NCBI GenBank assembly: GCA_941918925.1
Contig: OW799233.1
Coordinates: forward strand, 248,001 to 312,000
DNA: 64,000 nt
Source of the DNA: Phyto melanocephala
Taxonomy: Eukaryota > Arthropoda > Insecta > Diptera > Rhinophoridae
Direction of reading: 5' to 3'
The translations under genes were made by a program, and so were the position numbers. Shown here piece after piece: positions 13,990 through 25,467 of the stretch (positions within the stretch are counted from its first letter, which is position 1; the number at the start of each line of letters is the position of its first letter). A model generated the notes under the pieces. That model was not told the DNA's origin. It did not search any database and saw only the letters and a program-made list of their open reading frames with translations.

Positions 13990-16160
13990 GTTAAAAAAAA
14001 TTATAATAATAATAAATAAGATGCCTTTATTCTTATACTTGAAATCAGATTTTTATACAAACTATTATATTTCAATCCACATTGGGTAGATTATTCAGGG
14101 AAAATTGTTATAATTAAAATAATTAACAATCCAAAAAAAAAAAATATATATATATATAAAACACAATTTTTCAAAAAAGCGGAAAAACATTTTATAGTCA
14201 ACATTTAAAATATTATAGATACAAAAATTCAAATAATAATATATTATAAAAATCTGTTTTATCAGCAATATTCTTTTTAATTTTTATTAGATTGATATGA
14301 AATAATTTTGTATACAAATCTTTTATCAAACTTTAGCTTTAAGACAACATATACATCAGTAAATATTTATTGTATTTAAAATGGCGAACACTGATTAAAT
14401 GATTAAAAAAAGATATAAGAAATTTTCTTTTTTTTTATCAAAGCAAGAAAAAATTACATAATCATTTACTTAAATCTTTATCTAAATCTATGTCACTGTT
14501 TACAGTTTAGTAGTACTATTTACAGTTCCAGGTAAGATTCTTTAAGAATTTAATTGCTTGATAAATTTTGTATGTGTTTTTTAAACTTAATTATTTATAA
14601 TATTTATAAGTAGAATGAGAATAAGAAAAATGGCTTACATGCAAAATATAGTGTGTGTATAATACTCTATCATTATCAACTATATGCTTAACGATAAAAA
14701 AAAAAATGGATAAAGAACAAAATATAAATAAATTGAAATAAAATAAAGCGGAATCAGAAATAAAACATCAAAACTGAAATAGAACATTCAAAATATGTTG
14801 ACATTAAGAACATTTTGCTCAGAACTCTTAAATGAAAAGGAGATAACTTTAATATTAACCTTTATTATTATTATTATTATACCAACATGTACGTTCATAC
14901 ATACATACGTACATTGTATATATATTTTTTACGATATTTTTAGAAAAGATAAATAGTAATAAAATAAATTAAATAAAAATACTTATAATTAAATAAATAA
15001 AATAAATTGAAATAAACGAGTGTTGTTATATATGTATATGTATATGTATGTATGTATGTATGTATGTATGCATGTATGTATGTATGTATATGGGTAATAC
15101 TTATGTTTATATATCAACATAAAAATATCTTTGTATTAATATGTATATATATACATATATATATATATGTATGTATATATGTATGTTTGTAAATATGTAT
15201 GTACATATGAATGTATAGAAGTCGTTAATATAAATTTGATTCTTGTCTCATGAAACTAAAAGAAATGTCAAATGCGAGTTTTTCATGCCGGAACATAAAT
15301 TCATACTTACATATAGAAACTGAAGTACACTAATCTATGCATAAATATGTATGTATTTAAATATTTATACATGAGTATGAATTTTATTTCATAAACATAA
15401 TAACTTGATTCGAGTAGCATGGATGCTCCCACTTAAATACTCACTCGTATTAAACATTCAGATTTTAATAACCCCATAATCTGTTGAGAATATGAATGAG
15501 AAGTGGCAAGAAGATGGGACGCACAATGTTGTGTAGCAAGGCATATTAATTTGAATCCTACTTGTGCTTGTCTCTACAAATTTCTTCAATTTTCAATATT
15601 TTTTTCTTCAAACATTAAATTCATAAGATATTATTTTGGCACAAAAGTTTTATTATGTTTTGGTTTATGGTAAAAATTGACAGGATCTGTATTTATTCAC
15701 ACAAATGTTTCAGCAGTTATTGTTGTGTAAATGATTTGTATGTATGCAAGTATGCTGGTTATCATTACGTCTGTGTTTATTGATTTTTAGCTTTTCCACC
15801 GTAAGAATCTAATAAACGGAAAATATTGCTAATATTAGATGGCAGTTGTTTCTTTTGCTTTTCTTATATCACACCCACAATTTAATTAGATTTCCCATCC
15901 GTTTTATAAAGGATCTCTTCAAAACACATTTTTATCTTCAAAGCGATACATGCAGACATATACAACCACACAGTCATGTTACATATTTATAAAACTACTG
16001 ACTTTGATACTTTTTCATATTGGTTTTTTTTTATGCTTTCGAAATACAAATGAAAGTTTTAGAATTAAAAAAATTTAAGTCTAAAATTTCTTCTTCCTCT
16101 TTATACGGCCCAATATATACAGAAATATATTTGCATTAAGTGACTAAAATTTTTATATAA
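13990..16160. other. Intergenic DNA rich in short tandem repeats
   Basis: Contains TATG/TATA tracts at 15030-15090 and 15140-15190, short TTA runs near 14865, and poly(A). No coding signal. Confidence 0.6.
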
Positions 16161-16163
16161 TTA

Positions 16164-16441
16164 CTAGCTTGTGCCCGCGACTTCGTCTGCGTAGTTATCG
16201 GGATAAAAGATAGACTTAGTATAACAACAAAAATAAAAATATTTACAACACAAACAACCCGTTTAGAATGTGTGATGATGAGTTTGCTAACAACTTCGCG
16301 TTATTATCGTCATAAAAAGTAGCCTATGTGTTAATCTAGGTTGTTATCTATCTATGTGCCGAATTTAATTTTGTTCCGTTCAGCCGTTTTTGCGTGTTTT
16401 AGTAACAAATATCCAAACATCCATTTATTATATTAGTAGGA
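16164..16441 (-). mobile_element. Helitron-like non-autonomous element
   Basis: Read on the minus strand it begins TCCTACTAATATAATAAATG after an A and ends GTCGCGGGCACAAGCTAG before a T. The TC start, CTAG end and insertion between A and T, without target duplication, fit Helitron termini. An internal line (CACGCAAAAACGGCTGAACG) matches a repeat type I recall as common in insect genomes. Length is 278 bp and there is no open frame. Confidence 0.6.
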
Positions 16442-16682
16442 TTGTTGTCTTACGAAATAAAAAATATATACGAATATTGGAAGCAATGTAATGTGCTTGC
16501 ACATGTCATATCATTCTGTTTTTTTCTCACAGATTACAAATTAGCTACTTTTACTTAAACATGTAAAATAATTGGCTCTATATACATACATACATACGTA
16601 CATAAAAATATTTTACTCACAATGAAGTATTAAAATTTATATTTATTTTTAAAATTCAATAAGTTTAAAATTTATTTCAAAC

Positions 16683-16770
16683 TAGCCTTTGCCTTAACGA
16701 AAAGTAGCCTGTACGTGTAATAATAATTCAAGTTGTAATCTATCTGTGCTGCGAATTTCTAAATTTAAAA
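16683..16770 (-). repeat. Decayed fragment related to the 16164-16441 element
   Basis: The plus-strand text AAAAGTAGCCTGTACGTGT followed by GTAATCTATCTGTGCTGCGA parallels AAAAGTAGCCTATGTGTTAA and GTTATCTATCTATGTGCCGA at 16314-16365. Both ends are lost. Confidence 0.5.
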
Positions 16771-17650
16771 TCATTTAATTATTAAATTTTTAAAATTATG
16801 TTTAAACATTCATATTTTTTATATTATATCAGTGAAGCCGTAAATATTGTTATCGGTGTATTTGTTTTAAATTTTATTCGTCGTATTTGTGGTATACAAA
16901 TATCTTTTAATAAAAAAATATTCTTCTTAGAGTTGGGGCGTGAGAGTCAGTGTGGGTGCAAGTGCTAAAATGTGTACTTTGGCTGTTGCTCTGTTTATGT
17001 TTTTATACCTACAAACCAGTGTTGTCAATTCGTGCTGAACTACACGAAATGTCTTCAATTTTTGATGTCGCAGATGTAGCGTGGCTAGTTGCTTTTAAGG
17101 GGGCATTAAAGACAATGTTTTTCCATGCTTAAGTTTTGTTTTTTTATTTTCTTGAATGCAAATGGAATTGCATATAGTAATTGCGACCGACACAAATTTT
17201 TCTTTTTGGATTTTTTAAGAAGCAAACAAATTTGACTATTTTATTAATTTCTTTTCATTTTTTTTTACTTTTGTTATTTATTTGTGATAGTAACACTGCT
17301 ATAAACATAAAGCCAAACAAACGAATCTCATTGTCTATATAAGTTTGTGTAATAAGGGAAGGGTGGATTATGTTATATTACAGATTTTTATACTAAGATA
17401 CAAATATCCCTGCAGTTTTGTTATATCTAATAAAATGGGAATTTAGTGTAATTGGTTGATTTTGGATTGCACACTTAATAACTTGATATGTGTTGATGCT
17501 TGTGGCAAATATAGTTCGATTCACAGATTCACTTTTAATGTGTTTTCCGTATATTAATTGACCTTTTCTAATAAATTACTCGTAAAAAATCGATTGATTA
17601 CTACTTAGAGAACAGAACAGTAGGTCAGTGTATATTATTTTGCATCAATT
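16771..17650. other. Intergenic DNA
   Basis: A more balanced patch at 16930-17120 (including CAGTGTTGTCAATTCG at about 17018) looks like an old element end, but no partner was found. The rest is A+T-rich. Confidence 0.4.
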
Positions 17651-17863
17651 ATGTATGTATGTATGTATGGTATGGTATGTATGTATGTATGTATGTATGT
17701 ATGTATGTATGTATGTATGTATGTATGTATGTATGTATGTATGTATGTATGTATGTATGTATGTATGTATGTATGTATGTATGTATGTATGTATGTATGT
17801 ATGTATGTATGTATGTATGTATGTATGTATGTATGTATGTATGTATGTATGTATGTATGTATG
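17651..17863. repeat. (ATGT)n tetranucleotide microsatellite
   Basis: About 50 ATGT units, interrupted once near 17669-17677 (GGTATGGT). It creates long false Met-Tyr-Val-Cys frames on both strands. Confidence 0.97.
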
Positions 17864-18362
17864 CAACGGTTTTTTGTACATCTGTATTTGTCATCTTAGC
17901 GTTGATTTGTTAATTTTGTGGTATCATTTTATTTTCAACAATTTTTTTCTTATTTCATAAAATTATTCGTATCAGAAATCAATAAAAATCTTACTCCCAT
18001 AGTTAGTAAGCATCGTTGCACATTAAAAACTTTTTTTATATGATTTGTGAGATTTTTTTTTATTTCCTATTTATGTATGTATGTACTTTGATATATGAAA
18101 CAATTTTTATGCAAACAGTGTATTTTCTTAACTGAATATTTGGCACAATACTATTCTTCGAAATCTATTCATCCTGACAGCAAATATATTCAAAGACAGC
18201 AAAGGAAATAGTGCAACATTTTTACATATTAATATTATTATTTGGTTTTTTCTTTAACCTTCAAAATATATATATTTTTGGCAAGACGCTCGCACCAAAG
18301 ATGTTTACATATTGTTTGTGTGTATCTGACTTGCAAAAATATGGTCTTGTTAAGTCCTGTTT
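17864..18362. other. Intergenic DNA downstream of the Tom40-like gene
   Basis: T-rich sequence between the microsatellite and the Tom40-like poly(A) site. No gene. Confidence 0.6.
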
Positions 18363-18368
18363 TTTATT
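18363..18368 (-). terminator. Poly(A) signal of the Tom40-like gene
   Basis: AATAAA on the minus strand, about 39 nt past the stop codon at 18409-18407. Its spacing supports the three-exon model. Confidence 0.6.
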
Positions 18369-18406
18369 ATTGATATCATTTTTGTTCTGGTGGGTGGTAC
18401 ACACAT

Positions 18407-19478
18407 TTAATCTCCTCTTCGTAGACCATTTGGATCCAGAATAAGCTTTAATCCAAATATAAAGCGATTAGTGTGTAAGCTTATAAAAAGACTTAAGGCC
18501 ACACTAAGAGGTATATGCGATAGATATCTAAAAAGATTAAAAATTTCAAAGAAATTCAACGTTATGGGGATTTAGTAGTTGTACTTAGAATACATAAAAC
18601 CGACTGAGAGATTTGAATCAAACATGCCCCGTACATGAGCATCAGGAAAATCCCACTGATAACAAAGTGTACCGACAGATTTGTCTGTTTTACGCTGCCA
18701 GGCCCATAAGCTTGCCACCTGAATGTGACGGTGTATGCGTTGCCAATAACTTAAATCTATACCTTGACGTGAGATTGTGGCTGCCACAGAATACGAATGT
18801 CTCTTGTATCGCCCGGCAAAAGCCGTATCGGCCATTATTGACTTTGGCTCTGTCCACTCCAGCAACAGTTCTGCACCTAATGCCAAATGATAATTAACAG
18901 ATCGTAGGAATGATATTGTAGCCCGTCCACTATCCCTGCGTATTTCATATAAATTAGCCGTCAAAGTCGAATTGCTAGTGCACAATTCTACACAGGTCTG
19001 TGTTTGTAAAAGAGCATTGATGTCTGCTTTTTGCAACTCAGTTTCAAATCGCAAGCAACGAAAGGGAAAATATTGTAAGCTAATATTACTTGAAAGTGTG
19101 GTTGGATTAATATCCGCTCGAATTGTAGGAGTTTGCTTTTAGAAAGAAATTGTTTTTAAAACCTTGAAACATAGAAGAAAACATACAAACGATATTTACC
19201 ATCAAGTCATTCTGTATTTGCGATATATAAATTCCACCAAATCGAAATCCAGAGGGCTTATTATGACTCAAAATCCAATTGGCAATGATTGATTTGTTTG
19301 GCGATAATCTATGAACATAATCTAGTTCGATGCCGTCAAGAAGGGTAGGTTTTATACGATGTGCTAAGTAGTGCAATTCCGCAATATTACCCGGATTGCA
19401 TTGCGAACGAACGCCTGAATATTTTTGAAAACAAAATGGAAATTCTGCACTAAATTTTGGTGGGCACTTACAATTCAT
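18407..19478 (-). CDS. Tom40-like: Divergent Tom40-family mitochondrial import channel, three exons, complete (316 aa)
   Basis: Exons are 19478-19200, 19135-18585 and 18527-18407, separated by introns of 64 and 57 nt with GTAAAT and GTACAA donors and TAAAAG and TTTTAG acceptors. The joined frame encodes 316 residues. Tom40 landmarks appear in order: NPGNIAELH at 28-36, PSGFRFGGIYI at 75-85, DINPTTLSSNISLQY around 101-115, a region resembling SVNYHLALGAELLLEW, SYSVAATISRQGIDLSYWQR, SVGTLCYQWDFPDAHVRGMFDSN, and a last strand pair IPLSVALSL...NRFIFGLKLIL in exon 3. Tom40 is the beta-barrel pore of the TOM complex in the mitochondrial outer membrane. The protein is slightly shorter than the usual 340 or so residues and lacks the proline-rich N-terminal leader. 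Its strong divergence suggests a paralogue, like the testis-biased second Tom40 gene of Drosophila, rather than the housekeeping copy. The start is the first ATG, in AAAAATGA context. Without exon 3, read-through of intron 2 ends at a stop near 18572. Confidence 0.9.
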
Positions 19479-20075
19479 TTTTTGTTGGCTTTTTTTTTAT
19501 ATGTATATCAAATGTTTTCTTTTTTTGATTATTTTTTTAAGTGTTGTAAAGAATACATACATGTATAAAAATATGTTTAATGAACAAAAATATATGTATG
19601 TATGTATATAAATTGATACGAAATAAGTTTTGACAAAAAAAAAAAAAAAAAAAACAAAAGCAAAAAGATAAACTGAAACACGGAGAAAGCTTGAATATTA
19701 ACAGGGTAGACCAAGGCATACATATTTATTCAGCAGATAATCGCAGTTCAGAAAGAATTTTTTGTTTATATTTTTTATGTGTGTATAACGTTTGACAGTT
19801 AAAATAGAGAAAAAAGGAGAGAAAATGTAATTTTGTATGTATATTAAGTTTGACAGCTAAAGTTAAAGAAAAGGTTAAGAAAAAAAAATTTATAAACAAG
19901 GTCTAAAGTTAATTACTATTTTTAGTTCACTTTGTTATTGTTGATATAAAAACATAACCAGCCTATCGTGAACAACCCAAGTATAATAAGACGAATTAAT
20001 ACTAAAGAAAACTAGAAAAAAAAAGATATTTAACTGTGAATTACAGTATGCAAAAAGCAAAAATTCCCAAAATAG
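19479..20075. other. Upstream flank of the Tom40-like gene
   Basis: A+T-rich, with a poly(A) run near 19630-19653. A short duplicated phrase around GTTTGACAG (19790 and 19850) is visible. No clear TATA box or initiator could be assigned. Confidence 0.45.
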
Positions 20076-20382
20076 TGGCTATTTTTTGATTCGTTATAGT
20101 CATCTAACTGCAAAAACCATCATGTTTTAAATTCTTGGGGAAGATTTTTTGAATTCAAAAAATTTATAAAAAATGGAAAGCAACAATTATTTTCCAGTTT
20201 TAGTACTTTGTCTTAAAGCTGCATATATCATAAATAAAATAAATCTTATTGTTGTAAAGTAAAAGTACAAATCAGCTTTTATTAAAAAAAAAAAAAAAAA
20301 TAAAAATAAAACCCTATTATAGAATTTGAAATAATGATGATTTTTTTGCAGTTAGGTGACTACAACAAATAAAAAAATAGTG
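20076..20382. repeat. Inverted repeat, MITE-like, about 307 bp
   Basis: The left arm (20076-20135) contains ATAGTCATCTAACTGCAAAA then CATCATGTTTTAAATTCT. The right arm (20321-20382) on the minus strand contains GTAGTCACCTAACTGCAAAA then ATCATCATTATTTCAAATTC. The arms are about 60 nt with scattered mismatches, and the loop has a poly(A) run. Confidence 0.6.
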
Positions 20383-22137
20383 ATTATTAAGGAAAAACAA
20401 AAACTTCCAATTTGTTGCATAATGACTAACTGATAGTTGCTGTTAAGCTTATTGCATACAAATTCTTCACATTATTTGTACATTAAATGTCTATATTCTT
20501 TTTATTCTTTTAAAAATGTTGAATAAAGTATTTTTTAACACAATTGTTTTAATAGAAAAATTCAACAAATTTTATTTAAATTCAACAAATTTTTATTTAA
20601 AAAAATATGTATTCATTATTAACAGGGAATAATAAAAACGTCCATAAATTACATAAACTGAAATAGATGTATTTTTTTTGAATTTATTGCATTAACACAA
20701 AAACAAATAAAAGATATTTTTAAAAAGCCAGCAAACTATTTTTATCCAAAAATATACTACAGCTTTGTATTACAATTATATTTATTTACAATAAATATAA
20801 ATCCGCAAATTGCAGGATCAAAATACGAAAATAATGCTAATATCTGTAAACTTTAAAAACTAAATCTTAGCAACGTATAGCGGATAAAAAATAGTGCCTA
20901 TTTTGCCACTATTAAAAGTTAATTCACATTTGCTGGCTAATTGTCATTTTTTATGTAAGAGCAAACATAAACATATTTACATATTTATGTAAAAAACAGG
21001 TTATAAAAATTTTTACAATTGCATTTTTTATTAAAACAAAAACAATAAAAATGAATGAAATTAAAGAAAATAAAGGACATGAAAAAATTTATGTTTTTAT
21101 TAACAAGCACAAATCCATACATACGTTTGTGAATGTGTGTATTTCTTATTTGATCCATTTTGCACAATGTTATTTTTTACAGTGCAAATAAAACGAGAAT
21201 GAAGAATTGAAGCTTAAGTCTATAATATGGCAAATTGAAACCAAAATCACTGCAATTCGGTATTGCCTGTGGAAAAATTAAATATTTATGGGTTATTGGT
21301 ATCTTAACTTAATAATTCAAATAGAAACCATTTTTTAAAGAATAAATTTATTTTATTCATAGCGATGTTAATATAAAAAAAATAAAATATTTATGTTAAA
21401 AAGGTTTTATTTATCTGTTAGATTGACTTTTTATAAACCATCCTACAAGTTATACATTAACAATGGCACATCAAATTATAATTGGCAGCTGGGCCTCCAA
21501 ACTGTTGCCACACTTGGTCATGAATGAATGTGTGTAAGTATGTAAATAGCAAATGTCATAGCGTAAGATATTACATATAAATATTTAAATAAATTTATTT
21601 ATTTGCATGTTCATTTGTACTTACATAAGTATACACTCATGTATTTTTATGTGTTTAAAAATAAGGAAAATAGTCGTAAGAAAAATTTATCGAAACAAAG
21701 TACACACACATATGTATGTCAGAGTAAAAGAAAATGATTCCGAGCCTTATTATTCATAAGGTATAAGCATCGCGACAACCAATGCAACATCTAAAAACCA
21801 ACAGGCCTTTTGATTTTGTATACTTGCCTACAAATGTTAAAGAATTAATGAATTTAGTGCCCACAAAACTAAAGGCCGTTTTAATAAATTTTCGCCATAA
21901 AAACCATATTTGATTTGAAAAACATAATTCAGAGAATAAAGTTGTCTGCAGAGTTAACTTTCGGCTCCTTAAGGGATATACTTATGTATGAATGTAAGTA
22001 ATTCAATATTGTAGAAATTTTTTTCAATGATTTTTTTGGCATTTGCACCATACATACTACGACATTTTAAAATATGAAACTAACAACGCTTAATTATTGT
22101 AAAAACACGTTACAAATATGGAGAAAGTCTTACAAAA
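20383..22137. other. A+T-rich intergenic DNA
   Basis: A phrase like the repeat above (AAAAAATAGTGCCTATTTTG, about 20887) returns near 20890, so the inverted repeat may once have been larger. No gene seen. Confidence 0.45.
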
Positions 22138-22260
22138 AAGTGACCGCTGTAAGAGAAAGTGTGGCCGAGAAATTTAAAACTTCAAATTGGCATCGTAATC
22201 AAGTTTAAAGGATTTCCAAAAGCACTATGCAATGAGATTTGGTTAAAGATATTTTTAAAC
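22138..22260 (+). pseudogene. Fragment of a Tc1/IS630-superfamily transposase
   Basis: One frame reads KVTAVRESVAEKFKTSNWHR then NQV, stop, RISKSTMQ, stop, DLVKDIFK. It matches the 'VRESVAE-P..S...R..ELG.S..T..RIL.KDL' helix-turn-helix part of the DUF4817-type insect transposases. Two internal stops. Only this domain remains. Confidence 0.65.
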
Positions 22261-22321
22261 CTAAAATAATTTATATGTATACGGCAGTATATTTTCAATT
22301 AAACGCAATTATTTCACTTAT

Positions 22322-22911
22322 GTAAGACTATAACTTGAATACGGCTTTACCGATTTCGCAGATTCTTTTTTTGTTGTATTCGTAATTACCAGGATAAGGT
22401 TTTTATATCTGTAAAAGCATCACTTTTGAACGATATTTTTTGTTGTTTTAGTAAATATAAGGATAACGTCAATTTATAAAACATTTCAAAAAAGAAATTA
22501 ATTTGGCTACACAATGTCCGCATGTATGCAAGAGCATTACTTGCGAACAGCTTGACCGATTTCGTCAATTATTCTTCTGTTGCATCTGTAATTAAAAAGT
22601 GGGCGAGGTATATCGAAAAGAAAGAAAATACTTTTAATATACAATTGTTGCATATACGTAAGAGGAAGACTTCTAAACGGCTTAACCGGTACCGCTGATA
22701 GTTTATGTATTGGATTTGTAATAACCAGGAAAAGTTTGATTAAAAAAAAAAATGAAATGAAAAAAATTGGGGCGGAATATCCCAAATGCACAGAAAATAT
22801 ATTTTAAGTGAAAGTTGGAAACAACAAACATTTTAAAATTTTTTATTATTTTTTTTTTCTTTATTTAGCATTTGCAAATTATACCCGTGTCAAAGCGGCT
22901 CGGGTCCCTAG
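22322..22911 (+). mobile_element. Helitron-like repeat with internal repeated units
   Basis: Three diverged units repeat the phrase 'CGGCTTtACCGATTTCGC' (about 22341, 22547, 22679), each followed by a TGTATTcGTAATTACCAGG-like line. The 3' end has ACCCG and CGGGT able to pair around a 13-nt loop, then CCCTAG and a T, as at Helitron 3' ends. The 5' end is set only approximately. Confidence 0.5.
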
Positions 22912-24546
22912 TAATAAATAAAATGAAATAATTATTTCAGTTACACATTAAAACTGACATGACAGTTCAGACAAGTTTATAAAAAAATATAATTTTGTTT
23001 ATTTACAGTTATAATAATAATCAATAATAGCCTTTTTGTTTAACATCCTTGATTTCGTGTGGAAAAAGAAAGATGTGTTGTTTAGCTTTTGTTGTTGTGC
23101 TTTAATTTAACCGTAGCTTTTGTTGCTGTGAAGACCACTTAATGTTTTCTGTTGAAGTGCTTCGCAACATACATATATACGTACACTGTAGTCAACAAGA
23201 GAACAAATCAAAAAGCCATAAAAACTTTACACAATTGGAACGTGCAAAATGCTAACTAAAAAAGCACACACTTACGTCCACGTTTTTATGTCACACAAAT
23301 ACATACATATATATACATATAAGGTATGTACATGTTACTAGTCATATATTCATTCATACAGTTTGTACTATAAATAAGTATACAATGAACAGTAAAGGAA
23401 GGTGAATAAAAGGAAACGAAAAAAAAAAATTAGAACAAAAAAATTTTACTACAAACAAAGCTGAAACACAAAAACTTAAAGGCGGTGAAAGATGATTTTC
23501 TGAACCTTTAACATAAAATAGAAACAATACACATAAACTAAAAAAATAATATATTTCAAATATTTATGGGTGCACAGATAGCGTCACCAAAAATGCAGAC
23601 CACCATAAAAAATATTAAATTTTTTTTTTATGAAAAAGGACAATTTAATAAAATATGCAAAATTTTTGCTAAACAAATTTCAAACATTTTTAATATTATT
23701 TGCATTGAATTTGATTAATGAAAGGAGCTATAAGTGGAGTAAATTATCAACGATTTAATATTATTTAAATTCTATTCCACCAAATTGGAAATAAAGCTGC
23801 TAAGAATTAATGTAATTTTATTTATATTGATTATTAAAGTAATGATTGTCTGATGCTAGCAATTCCTACAGATCATGTAAATGTTGCCATTTTTTTAAAA
23901 AACTTGTAATCCTTTCAGATGTACTTCAGAAGTAGATTTAGCTCAAAATATATCATCGGTTAGTGGGTTTTGCATATGCAAGATTAGTCTTTTTGCATTT
24001 AACTTTCCTTGAAAATATATGTATATAAATAAATCAAAGTTAACATAAAAAGATAATGGAAAATATTTGGACATTTTGTATTTTGGGGAATTCTTAAAAA
24101 TTTTCAAAATTGCATTTTTGAAAATTGCAACGATTTAAAACAACTACACATGCACATTTTAAATTTAAAAATCAAATCGAATGAATTATGTGTCCATTTA
24201 TTTATGAATTAGAACATGTTTGCAATTAGGTTTTTATATGTTTTTTTTTAATTTTTAATAGATTTATTTTAAATGTTTAATTTTATAATTAAGGTTTTAG
24301 TCAAATGAAGAATCGAGTCATTTAAGTGAAAATGTCAAATCAAAGTTAATTTGCAGTTAAAAATTTATTCCGTTTAGAGTTAAGTATGTTAGTGTAATAA
24401 TTAAAATTTTAATAATAGTTTTAATATTTGTATGCATTTAAGAATCAAAAATAAACTCCAAAACTTGCTGAATAATGTGCGTATTGAAAACGAAAACAGA
24501 AGACAACAAGAAATTTTTTTTGGGCCTGAATAAAGTTATTGAATAT
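22912..24546. other. A+T-rich intergenic DNA
   Basis: Short TACA tracts at 23170-23330 and poly(A) runs. No open frame with coding character. Confidence 0.6.
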
Positions 24547-25467
24547 TTTTATACCCTTCACAGTAAGTGTAAGGGTATACACAGGTATGTCATTTCGAGT
24601 AAAATTTATACAATATTAATTTTCGACTCCGTAAAGTATACATTTTCTAAAAGTTTATGAAAAGGGGAGTCTATAAAATCGGTCCATATGTCCATCTGTA
24701 TGTATGTCCGTCCGTGTGTATGTTGAAATCATCTACTTAAGGCCGAGACCCGTATAAGGTATCAAACTATCAAAAATATTAGAGAGCAGATCGGTATTGG
24801 AAATCAGCATAATCGCCTTGTAACCTTCTGAGAAATTAGCAAACAAACACGACTAATCACTTATCGGCAAATGTTTAGGAAAACATTATTTCAAAATATA
24901 AGTATATAATTTTTAAGTAAATCGATTTTCTTCAAACCTAAATAAGTTTTGAACACGCTTCAGATACCAAATTATAAGCCATAATCTCAGAAACAATTTC
25001 TTCAAAAAACTAAGATATAAGCACCAAAGTACAACTGCTTCGGTGTTTTTTTTTAAACGAAAATCGATATTTTTCAGTTTCCATACAACCGAGAGAGCCA
25101 ATATGGTGATCACATGAAAGGGCTTAAGTATTAAAATTTAGTAAGCATTGAAAAGATAGCGTCCTCGATTAAATGACAAATATATGAGTCAGATATAGTA
25201 GTTACGTCTTTGTTTAGAGGAAACCCACAATATTGGAATAAAAAAAAAGGATTTGACCAGTACAATGTAGTAAACTTTAAAAAAAGTACAAAATCAAAGA
25301 CGGCGGCTGAAACAAATTGGAGGATCAAAATGTTAACCCCAAAATATGTAGGTATTAAGTTATATGGCTTGAATAGATAAATTCAAAATCTTAGCTACGA
25401 TATGGTTATGGATAGTTAAGTGTATTATCAGATTCGGTACTGCCGAATATAGCGTTCCTACTTGTTT
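24547..25467 (-). repeat. Dispersed repeat, family B, near complete
   Basis: Read on the minus strand it starts AACAAGTAGGAACGCTATAT, continues with the hairpin TTCGGCAGTACCGAA, has a CGGACGGACAT tract toward the other end, and finishes GAAGGGTATAAAAAT. The head resembles that of family A, but the tail uses GAAGGGTATA in place of GGTGGCGGGTATA. It has no coding capacity. Similar repeats with tandem GTCY and TA tracts around a conserved core have been described in flies as mini-me elements. That identity is a suggestion only. Confidence 0.65.

Noticed and set aside
17628..17960. Open frames of up to 110 codons on both strands with Cys-Met-Tyr-Val or His-Thr-Tyr-Ile repeats
   Set aside because: They are produced by the ATGT microsatellite, which has no stop in several frames.
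18613..18897. 94-codon plus-strand open frame
   Set aside because: It is the antisense shadow of exon 2 of the Tom40-like gene.
18572..19054. Tom40-like protein ending in SKYNY at 18572
   Set aside because: This end comes from reading into intron 2. Splicing 18585 to 18527 restores the conserved C-terminus.
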